Part shown: one piece after another, positions 33,877 through 42,293 of the stretch
How the letters are laid out: each line of letters starts with the position of its first letter
How positions within the stretch are numbered: position 1 is the stretch's first letter
From: Paraperibacillus esterisolvens
GTDB taxonomy: Bacteria > Bacillota > Bacilli > Bacillales > DSM-1321
Direction: 5' to 3'
Length of the DNA: 64,000 bases
Assembly (NCBI RefSeq): GCF_046237625.1
Contig: NZ_CP143545.1
Span: forward strand, 2,666,001 to 2,730,000
The notes under the pieces: generated by a model
Told to the model about the DNA's origin: nothing
Database searches by the model: none
The model's input: only the letters and a program-made list of their open reading frames with translations
Translations under genes and position numbers: made by a program

Positions 33877-34350
33877 TCAGATACTCCGGTAATATTTCAG
33901 CATATCCCCGGTTTTAAAATCAAAGTATTCATAATTGATCTGCTTTGCTTCATTCTGGTAAATCACTTCCCAGAGCGGGACATCATTTTCCATCCCCAGC
34001 TTGACTGAAAGTATTTTATCCGGTTTACGTTCCCTCCGGACCTGATTTATTACCTGCTGTCTCGTAATGCCGCTGTCGTAATCAGCTTTTATGACATCGC
34101 CATTCTTTTCTGACGGTATCCATAAAACCTTCCTTTTTCCTGACTTGTCCTTCCCAACTGCCACTGAATAAGATTTAGAGCCATGGTACAGATAATACTC
34201 ATCCGTTTCTGCCAGCCCTTCCCTTTCCGCTGCCTGCTCAAGCTCGGCAAATGCCGCCTTCTTGGGTTTTACCGCCTTATGATAGGTAATATAGGTAAAC
34301 GTGACAACGATGAGCACCGCGATCACTCCAAAGATCATCCATTTTTTCAT
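33877..34350 (-). CDS. ypmB: YpmB family membrane-anchored protein
   Basis: A 157-residue protein with one N-terminal membrane helix (about 4-24) and an extracellular PepSY-like/DUF5590 domain (YYLYHGSKSYSVAVGKDKSG, then VKLGMENDVPLWEVIY and KTGDMLKYYRSI). Position between ypmA and aspB matches B. subtilis. Function unknown; PepSY-like domains often inhibit proteases, which is only a hint. Confidence 0.88.
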   Translation of the reverse strand: MKKWMIFGVIAVLIVVTFTYITYHKAVKPKKAAFAELEQAAEREGLAETDEYYLYHGSKSYSVAVGKDKSGKRKVLWIPSEKNGDVIKADYDSGITRQQVINQVRRERKPDKILSVKLGMENDVPLWEVIYQNEAKQINYEYFDFKTGDMLKYYRSI

Positions 34351-34365
34351 ATTACAGCCCTTCCA

Positions 34366-34536
34366 TTATGTACGATAAATCGTGAATACTGCTTTTTCTT
34401 TATCAGTTTCATCAAGGGCAAGGCCGAACATCAGGTCCTTTTCCTTAAGGGTACGGTTGAGTGAATCCACAATTTTATATAAGTCAGGTGAGTTAAGGAC
34501 TTTGACTGTTGAAATTACTTCTATCTTGCTCTCCAT
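34366..34536 (-). CDS. ypmA: YpmA family small protein (DUF4264)
   Basis: A 56-residue protein, one compact alpha/beta domain (KIEVISTVKVLNSPDLYKIV, then DLMFGLALDETDKEKAVFTI). ATG 34536 follows GGAGG by eight bases; earlier ATG lacks a site. It heads the ypmA-ypmB-aspB unit. Function unknown. Confidence 0.85.
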   Translation of the reverse strand: MESKIEVISTVKVLNSPDLYKIVDSLNRTLKEKDLMFGLALDETDKEKAVFTIYRT

Positions 34537-34721
34537 TTTCGATTCCTCCAGCAAATGTTAATTCATATTGACCATCATGATGGCCATACTAAACATACAG
34601 TAAAGATTTACACAGTTCATTATATCAGTAATGAGTTAGCTTGGGGCATAATTTCATGCGAATACTGGCGAGCCCCGGGTACAAAATCTTTATAAATACC
34701 TTCTAGTCCCGCCGCACTTTT

Positions 34722-34747
34722 ACAGCAGCTGTATGCTGCTGTTTTTT
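34722..34747 (+). terminator. Orphan plus-strand terminator-like hairpin
   Basis: ACAGCAG (34722-34728) and CTGCTGT (34736-34742) followed by TTTTTT on the plus strand. No plus-strand gene precedes it; the neighbours on both sides are on the minus strand. It could end an unrecognised small RNA or be a chance structure. Confidence 0.35.
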
Positions 34748-34799
34748 ATTCGCGCTGTTTTACAAATATTTTAACTGCTGGACAGTTAGAGAAGAGTTT

Positions 34800-37598
34800 T
34801 CATTTAAGCCATTCTGCCACTGATTCAGTAATCATGCCGGCCTGTGTTCTTTCGACTTGTACATCCGGTATAGCATCAAGAAACGTTTTTCCATAAGAAG
34901 AGGAAATCAGCCGCTTATCAAGGACGATCATGACTCCTTTATCCTGTTCCCCCCTGATGAGCCTTCCGAAACCCTGCCTGAACCGTATGACCGCTTCAGG
35001 GAGTGAGAGGCTTGTAAAAGGATTCAATCCTTTTGCCACAAGAACCCTCGCTTTTGCCGCAGCTGCTGGTTCATCGGGAGGAGAAAAGGGAAGCCTAACG
35101 ATAACAAGGCATGACAGCTTTTCACCCTGTATATCCACTCCGTCCCAGAAACTGACATTGCCAAGGAGAATGCCTTTTGTGAAACCCTGAAAATTTTTCA
35201 GCAGCCTCCACTTGCTTCCCCCGGATATACCCTGGGCCAAAATTGTGTATTCATCAAGTGAAGCGGTACTTTTTAAATGCTCATAGGTAAGACGTAAAAG
35301 CTCTCTGGATGTGAATAACACCATCATTCTCCCGTCTGAGCCCAGAGCAGCAGCCGCAATATGTCCGGCAGCCGCCTTTGCGAATTCAGCCTGTACAGTC
35401 ATGCTGATATCCGGCATGGTCTCTGGCACGATGATCTTTACTGCTTCTTTATAATTAAAGGGAGAGGGATATGATTCCGTTTGAACCTTATCATCAATGC
35501 CCAGCTGCTCTTTAAAATACGCAAAGGATCCATTAACCGACAGGGTCGCTGAAGTCAGGATGATGGAGCTGAATCTGGAGTGATCTTCCTCCCAGAAACG
35601 CCCTGCCCCTTCGACAGGCTGTGAATAAAGGGTAATCGTCATGTTCTTTCCGCTTCTGGCCAAGTCAGTCCAATACACCATATCTGCTTTCTGCCTCAGG
35701 AAAAATTCCCTCAGCGCTTTTTCAAGCTTTTCAAAATCGTGGTGCAGGGATTCAGCCTCCGTCAAATAGAATAAATGGGTTCTGCCAAGTGAATCCTCCG
35801 CTTCCTTGAGAAGGCTGATTCTCTCTTCGACCGCCAGCCTGATCCGCTTCTGATAGTCGATTACCCGTTCTGCTGCCATTAAAAGATTGGACAGTCTCCG
35901 GTCTGATGTCCTGTCAGGCTGAAAGGGCAGAGTCGATACGGGCCCTGCTGTGTTTTTGCTGTTAGCCTCCATAAATCCGGCCAGCTGTAAAAACAATGAT
36001 TCGGTTTCATATAGAAAATCCTGTACATATCCTTCGACCGCTTGGCCTGAAATACCTGAAACAAGATTTTTTTCCTTTAAAAGCCTTTCCAGCTTGTACA
36101 ATATCATTTTCTGATTATATGTACCCAGCCTGTTCATCAAGGTCCTGATGCCCTGATAGCTGACATTCAGGCCCGCTTGGGATTTGTAGGCTTTTTCAAA
36201 ATGATGTGCTTCATCTATGATGAGTGCAGCATTTGGCTGAAAGATTGAATTCCTCATGCGCAGTTCATTGAAAAGATAGGCATGATTAGTGATCAATAGA
36301 TCCGCCTTGCGCGCGGCCTCCACGGCCCTCAAATAAAAATCACGGGTATCCCAGGGAGCCTGAAGTCTGGCCGGCATAGGCCCGCCGGAGTGGAGCCGGT
36401 CCCAAAAGCTTGCTCCCCCTGAAGTAAGATTCAACTCATCCCTGTCTCCTGTTTCCGTATAAGTCAGCCAGACCAGTATCTGCATTTTGGTCAATGAAGA
36501 ATCGTAATTGTCGTCTTTCTGGCGGAGAACCCGTTCAAACTTAGCAAGGCTGATATAATTGTTTTTGCCTTTAATAGTGCTGGCTGAAAAAGGAAGCGGC
36601 AGTATTTTTTCAAGAGCCGGTATTTCCTTATTCATCAGCTGTTCCTGAAGATGGAGGGAATATGTGCTGATGATTACTTGTTTTTTTGTATGAAGGGAAA
36701 AATGTACCGCAGGCAGGAGGTATGCCAGCGATTTGCCGATGCCGGTGCCCGCTTCAATGATCCTGCTGCTCCCATGGATTAACGCATCATGCACACTATT
36801 CATCATGTTCAGCTGGCCTTCCCTCTTTTTCATATAAGGGAAGGCCGCCTGCATCGCCTGTATCTTTTCCTCATCACTGTATGAATAAGATAATTCAGGC
36901 ATTTCTTCAGCCTCTTTTTCCCCGCTTATGATACGAAGGGACAGACCCTTATATATTTCCAGCTGTCCCAGGGGCTCCAGCACCTTCGTTTCCTTAACCG
37001 AGATACATTCTCCGATCAACTCAGAAATCTCGCTTTTCAAAGAAAAGGAAAGCCGGTACAGCTGTTTTAAGGTGGACTTTGGAAGGGTCTCCATCCTCTC
37101 CATCAGCTTCAGCAGCAGCATGGCCGTCACCTTTGCATCGCTGTCCGCACGATGAGGCCTCTCGTGATTCAGGTTCTCTAATTGGGCAAGCTTAGAAAGC
37201 TTGTAGCTGTCTGCCGTTGGAAGCAGAATCTTAGAAAGCTCAACTGTATCGATCGTTGAGCCATAAAACCCATCATACCCTGCAGCCTCCAGCTCTTCCT
37301 GAAGGAAGGACAAATCAAAAAGAACATTATGAGCGACAAATACCGCATCAGTCAGGAGGGAATTTATTTTTGCGGCCACCTCGCTGAATTCCGGGGCATC
37401 CGCCACCATATCGTTGCTGATGCCGGTCAGCTCCTCGATGAAAGGCGGGATACTGCGGCCCGGCTTTATATATGTAGAGTACTCATCACAAATCTTGCCT
37501 GCCTCGATGACCACACAGGCAAACTGGATGATTGAATCGCCTTTTTTGGGTGAATTGCCTGTAGTCTCCAAGTCCACTACAATGTATTTTTGTTTCAT
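34800..37598 (-). CDS. dinG: DinG-type exonuclease-helicase fusion
   Basis: A 932-residue protein. The N-terminal DEDD 3'-5' exonuclease (DnaQ/PolC-like) has Asp9 and Glu11 in VVDLETTG and later motifs VAHNVLFDLSFL and HRADSDAKVT. The SF2 helicase part has Walker A GTGIGKS (284-290), DEAH in LIIDEAHHFEK and RFRQGFGRLIR. There are no clustered cysteines between Walker A and DEAH, consistent with Gram-positive DinG lacking the iron-sulfur cluster. It is separate from the cluster-bearing YpvA at 10926. Confidence 0.95.
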   Translation of the reverse strand: MKQKYIVVDLETTGNSPKKGDSIIQFACVVIEAGKICDEYSTYIKPGRSIPPFIEELTGISNDMVADAPEFSEVAAKINSLLTDAVFVAHNVLFDLSFLQEELEAAGYDGFYGSTIDTVELSKILLPTADSYKLSKLAQLENLNHERPHRADSDAKVTAMLLLKLMERMETLPKSTLKQLYRLSFSLKSEISELIGECISVKETKVLEPLGQLEIYKGLSLRIISGEKEAEEMPELSYSYSDEEKIQAMQAAFPYMKKREGQLNMMNSVHDALIHGSSRIIEAGTGIGKSLAYLLPAVHFSLHTKKQVIISTYSLHLQEQLMNKEIPALEKILPLPFSASTIKGKNNYISLAKFERVLRQKDDNYDSSLTKMQILVWLTYTETGDRDELNLTSGGASFWDRLHSGGPMPARLQAPWDTRDFYLRAVEAARKADLLITNHAYLFNELRMRNSIFQPNAALIIDEAHHFEKAYKSQAGLNVSYQGIRTLMNRLGTYNQKMILYKLERLLKEKNLVSGISGQAVEGYVQDFLYETESLFLQLAGFMEANSKNTAGPVSTLPFQPDRTSDRRLSNLLMAAERVIDYQKRIRLAVEERISLLKEAEDSLGRTHLFYLTEAESLHHDFEKLEKALREFFLRQKADMVYWTDLARSGKNMTITLYSQPVEGAGRFWEEDHSRFSSIILTSATLSVNGSFAYFKEQLGIDDKVQTESYPSPFNYKEAVKIIVPETMPDISMTVQAEFAKAAAGHIAAAALGSDGRMMVLFTSRELLRLTYEHLKSTASLDEYTILAQGISGGSKWRLLKNFQGFTKGILLGNVSFWDGVDIQGEKLSCLVIVRLPFSPPDEPAAAAKARVLVAKGLNPFTSLSLPEAVIRFRQGFGRLIRGEQDKGVMIVLDKRLISSSYGKTFLDAIPDVQVERTQAGMITESVAEWLK

Positions 37599-37763
37599 GT
37601 ATAGTACACCTCAATAACTTCTGCTGTCAGCCCTAAGAGGCTGGACACTCAATTCCTTATAACATACCACCCTTTTCAACCGAAATACAAGCTGAGGGGA
37701 AGGGCCTGTGCTAAGTTTTTCTAAAGACTGCACAGACCGGCTGGTTCAAAAAGAAAGTAGAAA

Positions 37764-37791
37764 AACCGGCCAGGAGAGCGGCCGGCCGGTT
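37764..37791 (-). terminator. Terminator of the panBCD operon
   Basis: Minus-strand AACCGGCC (37784-37791) and GGCCGGTT (37764-37771) arms followed by TTTC, five bases beyond the panD stop. Confidence 0.75.
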
Positions 37792-37796
37792 ATATG

Positions 37797-38180
37797 CTAC
37801 ATTATAGTGGCTGCTGGTTCGTGGCCAATCAGCTCTTTAATTCGATTGTTCTCATCCATAATCGCTACCTTCGGTGTGTGGCTCTGAACCTTTTCCTCCG
37901 GTATGATTGCATAGGAAATGATGATGACAATATCATCCGGCTGAACCAGGCGTGCAGCTGCTCCGTTCAAGCATACCACTCCGCTTCCGCGCGGGCCGGG
38001 AATAATATAGGTTTCAAGCCTTGCACCATTATTATTATTGACAATCGCCACTTTCTCATTTGCTGCCATTCCGACTGCATCCAGGATATCCTCATCGATT
38101 GTAATGCTTCCAACATAATTTAAATTTGCCTCAGTCACCCTGGCACGGTGGATTTTGGCATTCATCATTGTGCGAAACAT
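37797..38180 (-). CDS. panD: Aspartate 1-decarboxylase PanD
   Basis: Pyruvoyl enzyme making beta-alanine for pantothenate. The self-processing site Gly24-Ser25 is in NYVGSITIDEDIL, and the active-site Lys9, Arg54-type and Tyr58-type residues are in place (KIHRAR; LETYIIPGPRGSG). Length 127 aa is standard. It is the last gene of panB-panC-panD. Confidence 0.96.
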   Translation of the reverse strand: MFRTMMNAKIHRARVTEANLNYVGSITIDEDILDAVGMAANEKVAIVNNNNGARLETYIIPGPRGSGVVCLNGAAARLVQPDDIVIIISYAIIPEEKVQSHTPKVAIMDENNRIKELIGHEPAATIM

Positions 38181-38207
38181 AGCCGTTCCTCCTCATTTTT
38201 CCTTGCT

Positions 38208-39050
38208 TTATATGGTGAAGATAATATTGTCAATCAAGCGTGCCCTGCTGAATTTAACAGCGGCGGCAATGATTACTCTCCCTTTCAGGCTGTCAATTCT
38301 CTCAAGGTCAGGATAGGATAAAACTTCTATATAGTCCAGTATTCCGCTCGTCTCTCTGCTTATTTTACCAGAGACCATCTCTGTGATCGCATCCGGCTTT
38401 GTTTCACCGCCAAGCGCCATCGCTTTAGCATCAAGAAGGCTTCTGTAGATGGCCGGCGCCTCAGTTCTCTCCGATTCAGACAAATAGACATTGCGAGAGC
38501 TCTTAGCCAGACCATCGTGCTCCCTAACTGTTTCCACCGGTACGATATCCACCGGGATATTGAAATCCTGTACCAGGCCATCAATAACCGCTACCTGCTG
38601 GGCATCTTTCATGCCAAAATAAGCGCGGTCAGGCTGGACGATATTAAACAGCTTAGTCAGGACGACCGCCACTCCGTCGAAGTGGCCAGGACGGCTCGCT
38701 CCGCAAAGGATGCTTGTCCTCTTCGCCACCGTTACCGATATGGTCGGTGAGGCTGGATACATTTCCTCCACTGAAGGATAAAAAATATAATCTGCACCAG
38801 CATCGCCCGCAACTTTCTCATCCCGCTCCATATCCCGGGGATACGTGTCAAAGTCCTCATTCGGCCCAAACTGCAGGGGATTTACAAATATGCTCAATAC
38901 AAGAATATCATTTTCCTTCCTGGCCTTTTTCAAAAGTTCTAGGTGCCCTTCATGTAAAAACCCCATGGTCGGCACAAATCCAATGGTGCTGCCTTGCCGT
39001 TTACTCTTCAGTTCCTCTCTCAGTGCCTTTATCTCCCGGAATATTTTCAT
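38208..39050 (-). CDS. panC: Pantothenate synthetase PanC
   Basis: ATP-dependent ligase joining pantoate and beta-alanine. The nucleotidyltransferase HxGH-type motif is HEGH (34-37) after FVPTMGFL, and the KMSKS-like loop is LAKSSRNVYLS. 280 residues. Its ATG overlaps the panB stop by 4 bases (39047-39050), so translation is coupled. Confidence 0.96.
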   Translation of the reverse strand: MKIFREIKALREELKSKRQGSTIGFVPTMGFLHEGHLELLKKARKENDILVLSIFVNPLQFGPNEDFDTYPRDMERDEKVAGDAGADYIFYPSVEEMYPASPTISVTVAKRTSILCGASRPGHFDGVAVVLTKLFNIVQPDRAYFGMKDAQQVAVIDGLVQDFNIPVDIVPVETVREHDGLAKSSRNVYLSESERTEAPAIYRSLLDAKAMALGGETKPDAITEMVSGKISRETSGILDYIEVLSYPDLERIDSLKGRVIIAAAVKFSRARLIDNIIFTI

Positions 39051-39883
39051 TTTCTTCCTCCATACAGTGCTTCCACATCTTCTTCAGCCATGGTATAGGA
39101 GTGCTCCCTTTCGGGGAAAGCGGAATTCTTTACCTCTCTGACATATTCAGCCAGGCCATTTTTGACTGCCTCACCGATGGAGGCATAAGGCTTAACAAAT
39201 TTGGGAAGCCGGGCCACTCCATATGAGAGGACATCGTGATACACAAGCACCTGGCCGTCCGTATGCATGCCGGCACCAATTCCAATGGTTGGTATCCCCA
39301 GCGTCTCAGTGACCAATCCGGCAAGCTGATAAGGCACACATTCAAGTACAAGCGCAATTGCCCCCGCTGCCTCACATGCTGCTGCATCCGCAAGCAGGCG
39401 GCTGGCTGCCTCACGATCCTTACCCTGTACTTTATAGCCGCCAAGCACGCCGACTGACTGGGGAGTCAGACCAAGATGGGCCACTACGGGTATTCCGGCA
39501 TTTGTAAGTGCGGAGATCTTCTCCAGCACTTCTCCCGCTCCCTCTACTTTAACGGCATGGGCACCTCCATCCTGCATGATTTTCGCAGCATTTTTGAGGG
39601 TCTCATCCAGTGATAGATGATAGCTCATAAACGGCATATCGGTAACGATGAACGTATCTTCCGCCCCCCGCTTTACAGCCTTGGTATGGTGTACCATATC
39701 ATCTATCGTCACGGGCAGGGTGGAGTCATAGCCGAGTACCACCATTCCAAGTGAATCACCTACCAGGATCATATCGACCCCGGCTTCTTCAGAGAGCTTT
39801 GCTGAAGGATAATCATAAGCGGTCAGCATCGTTATTTTTTCACCCTGCTTTTTCATTGCGCTGAACTGAGCAGAAAATTTCAT
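39047..39883 (-). CDS. panB: 3-methyl-2-oxobutanoate hydroxymethyltransferase PanB
   Basis: First committed enzyme of pantothenate synthesis, transferring a hydroxymethyl group from methylene-THF to ketoisovalerate. The TIM-barrel motifs MLTAYDYPSAKLSEEAG and ILVGDSLGMVVLGYD (metal-binding Asp) and the catalytic Glu in ALVLECVP are present. 278 residues. AAGGAGGA precedes the ATG. A structured leader with an intrinsic terminator (39950-40081) precedes it. Confidence 0.96.
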   Translation of the reverse strand: MKFSAQFSAMKKQGEKITMLTAYDYPSAKLSEEAGVDMILVGDSLGMVVLGYDSTLPVTIDDMVHHTKAVKRGAEDTFIVTDMPFMSYHLSLDETLKNAAKIMQDGGAHAVKVEGAGEVLEKISALTNAGIPVVAHLGLTPQSVGVLGGYKVQGKDREAASRLLADAAACEAAGAIALVLECVPYQLAGLVTETLGIPTIGIGAGMHTDGQVLVYHDVLSYGVARLPKFVKPYASIGEAVKNGLAEYVREVKNSAFPEREHSYTMAEEDVEALYGGRK

Positions 39884-40091
39884 TTATTATTCCTCCTTCT
39901 TTTTTGGAAGATGAATCAGGAGGGCATAGGGTTAAAAACCCAAAAAAACCCTTCTGCAAACAGAAGGATTTTGAAAGTCAAGTTGGTGATCCCTCCGTCC
40001 CAGTCCATCTAATTGGATCAAGGCAGATATGCTTATATAAATAAAAAACGATATAAAAAGGTGCAGTTCTATCTTGATACCGCCCAGCTAC
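39884..40091 (-). promoter_or_regulatory. Structured 5' leader of panBCD, candidate pan-type RNA element
   Basis: From the -10 at 40092 to the panB ATG is about 200 bases with no frame. GGUAUCAAG (40073-40081) can pair with CUUGAUCC (40015-40022), and the same CUUGAUCC can instead pair with GGGAUCA (39987-39993); the terminator follows. This is the layout of a switching attenuator. A pan RNA motif is known upstream of pantothenate genes in Firmicutes, but I could not confirm its bulged-adenosine consensus here. Confidence 0.55.
39942..39967 (-). terminator. Attenuator-like terminator in the panB leader
   Basis: Minus-strand CCTTCTG (39961-39967) and CAGAAGG (39950-39956) with a 4-base loop, followed by GTTTTTTT. 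It stands about 60 bases before the panB ATG and downstream of a promoter, so it would stop panBCD transcription unless prevented. Confidence 0.75.
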
Positions 40092-40097
40092 ATTATA
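40092..40097 (-). promoter_or_regulatory. Probable -10 of the panBCD promoter
   Basis: TATAAT on the minus strand with a TG one base upstream (TGTATAAT). The -35 region (AGGAAA at about 40115) is poor, so recognition may rely on the extended -10 or an activator. Confidence 0.5.
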
Positions 40098-40140
40098 CAT
40101 AAATATTTCATATTTTCCTAAAGTTTTTTCACGGTCTTGT

Positions 40141-41121
40141 TCAGTTTAGTTCAATGTCTGCGGAATATATCCGGTGAATCTGCCCGTTTTCCTCCTGGAG
40201 AAGCAAAACGCCTTCATCCGTAATGCCGACAGCTTTTCCAAAAAGCACACCGGAAAGAGTAGTCGCCTTGATTTCACATCCCAGACTGATAGCATAGCTT
40301 TCCCATAGCAGTTTGATGGGCTTGAAGCCTTCTTTTATATATAGTTCATATAAATTTTCAAATTTCCGCAGGAATGTCTGGATCACCTCAGTACGGGAAA
40401 TGGGTTCTCCTGCCTGAATGGCCAGGGAGGTTGCAGTTCCTCTGATTTCTTCAGGAAAATCCTGAAGCTCCTGGTTCACATTGATGCCAATCCCAATTAT
40501 GACAGAATGGATCCTGTCTGCTTCAGCCTGCATTTCTGTCAGGATGCCTGTCACCTTTTTGCCATTGATCAGAATATCGTTCGGCCATTTGATGGATGGA
40601 CTTAAATTTGCTGCCTCCTCAAATGCCTGAACGATGGCAGCAGCCGCAAGCAAGGTAAGCTGCGGGGCATCCTGCATGGGGATATTGGGCCTTAAGATAA
40701 GGCTCATCCAGATGCCGGTTCCCCTAGCCGAGTGCCAGCTCCGCAAAAGCCTCCCCTTTCCGGCAGTTTGTTCATTCGCAATGACAAGGGTGCCTTCTTC
40801 TGCCCCTTTGTCTGCCAGAGCGTGGGCAGCCTTTTGGGTAGAGTCGAGAGAGTCGTGATACACAATATGCTTCCCAATTGACTTTGTCTGAAGACCGAGC
40901 ATGATGGAGTTTTGGGACAGCTTATCGGGGCTTGTCAACAGTCTGTACCCCTTCTTTCTTACAGCCTCAATCTCATAACCATCTTTGCGGAGTTCCTCCA
41001 TATGCTTCCAGACTGCGGTTCTGGAACAGCCCATGATGTCTGCCAGTCCCTGTCCAGATAGGTATTCTCCCTCTGCCTCATAAAAGGCCTCCAATAACTT
41101 CTTTCTTAAATCCGATTGCAC
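40141..41121 (-). CDS. birA: Bifunctional biotin ligase/repressor BirA
   Basis: Biotinylates carboxylase carrier proteins and represses biotin genes. The N-terminal winged helix (LSGQGLADIMGCSRTAVWKH, about 18-40) is followed by the ligase domain with TAGKGRLLRSWHS (biotinyl-AMP loop) and KWPNDILINGKKVTG (catalytic Lys), then the C-terminal SH3-like part. GTG 41121 aligns with the B. subtilis start; the GTG at 41133 has no room for a ribosome binding site. It overlaps cca. Confidence 0.94.
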   Translation of the reverse strand: MQSDLRKKLLEAFYEAEGEYLSGQGLADIMGCSRTAVWKHMEELRKDGYEIEAVRKKGYRLLTSPDKLSQNSIMLGLQTKSIGKHIVYHDSLDSTQKAAHALADKGAEEGTLVIANEQTAGKGRLLRSWHSARGTGIWMSLILRPNIPMQDAPQLTLLAAAAIVQAFEEAANLSPSIKWPNDILINGKKVTGILTEMQAEADRIHSVIIGIGINVNQELQDFPEEIRGTATSLAIQAGEPISRTEVIQTFLRKFENLYELYIKEGFKPIKLLWESYAISLGCEIKATTLSGVLFGKAVGITDEGVLLLQEENGQIHRIYSADIELN

Positions 41122-42293
41122 TGGACCAGCCACTCCCTTATTGCCTTTTTATCGTTTTTTACTCGCTCTTCCAGCACCCCAGTCAGGATAAATGAAAGAA
41201 GCTCCTTAACCCAGGGCCCTCCCTTTTTTCCGGTCCAGTCCAATAAATCATTGCCATTTACACCGAGCTCATTCATATGATGGACAGGCAGGCTGTCATA
41301 AGCGGTTTCGACCTGGCTGTGAGGCGGAACACCCATACGGGCTGCAAACACCCTTTCGACCCTTATGGCTGTTTCTCTTCCCGCCTCAAACAGAGACTTT
41401 TTACCCAAAGGCCCCTGCCTGCGCGTGTTCAGATACACCAGATGGCTTTTAATTGATTTAAACTGTTTCATCGGCATCCTCCAGCTGTTCAGGAACGCAT
41501 CCGCTCCTTCCTGATTCATGAGGCTTGTGAGCAGCACCCAGCTGTCAAAGCCGTCCTTCAACCCGGATGGATTTAGTCCGATGAATTTCCGGAGTGCTTC
41601 CTGCTGGTGCGGGAGGCCCGGGACATACTGGTATAACCCGCTGTCCAGCAAGATCTCGAGGGCCCTGGTCCTGCTCCGGCCTTCCATAAGTTTGTTAAAT
41701 TCAGCAAGCAGCCGCTCAACAGCCATGTTGGAGAGAATCGGTCCATTCTTTTTGATCCCTTCAAATACTTCAGGATCCATCGAAAAAGAGAGCTGGCTGA
41801 CAAATCGGACTGCCCGCATCATCCGGAGAGCGTCTTCTGAAAACCGTTCATCAGGATCACCCACCGTACAAATCAGCTTCCGCCGGATTGCAGATGCCCC
41901 GGAAAAGGGATCGATCAGATTGTAGCCTTTATCCATCGCAATGGCATTCATCGTAAAATCCCTTCGCTGCAAGTCTTCCCTCAGAGACCTGATGAACTTC
42001 ACCTCTGAAGGACGGCGAAAGTCCTCATAGCCGCCCTCCCGGCGGAATGTAGTTACTTCATAGGGCTCACCTTCGTGAATGACGATTACCGTCCCGTGTT
42101 CAATCCCAACATCAACGGTATTGGGGAAAATCGCCTTTACTTCGAGCGGTGTGGCACTTGTAGCGATGTCCACATCACTTATGGGCTTTTTAAGGAGCAT
42201 ATCCCTGACCGCACCGCCGACAAAATAGGCTTCATAGCCAGCCTGCTCTATTTTATCAAGCAGCCCCGATGCCCGCTGAAACAGTTTGATCAT
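41106..42293 (-). CDS. cca: CCA-adding tRNA nucleotidyltransferase
   Basis: Class II nucleotidyltransferase that adds or repairs the 3' CCA of tRNA. The head domain has GGAVRD (26-31) and the metal-binding DVD (40-42), followed by RRDFTMNAIAMD and RIIRAVRF-like RMMRAVRFVSQL. 395 residues, standard for Bacillus. It overlaps bshA upstream by 4 bases (ATGA) and birA downstream. Confidence 0.95.
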   Translation of the reverse strand: MIKLFQRASGLLDKIEQAGYEAYFVGGAVRDMLLKKPISDVDIATSATPLEVKAIFPNTVDVGIEHGTVIVIHEGEPYEVTTFRREGGYEDFRRPSEVKFIRSLREDLQRRDFTMNAIAMDKGYNLIDPFSGASAIRRKLICTVGDPDERFSEDALRMMRAVRFVSQLSFSMDPEVFEGIKKNGPILSNMAVERLLAEFNKLMEGRSRTRALEILLDSGLYQYVPGLPHQQEALRKFIGLNPSGLKDGFDSWVLLTSLMNQEGADAFLNSWRMPMKQFKSIKSHLVYLNTRRQGPLGKKSLFEAGRETAIRVERVFAARMGVPPHSQVETAYDSLPVHHMNELGVNGNDLLDWTGKKGGPWVKELLSFILTGVLEERVKNDKKAIREWLVQCNRI

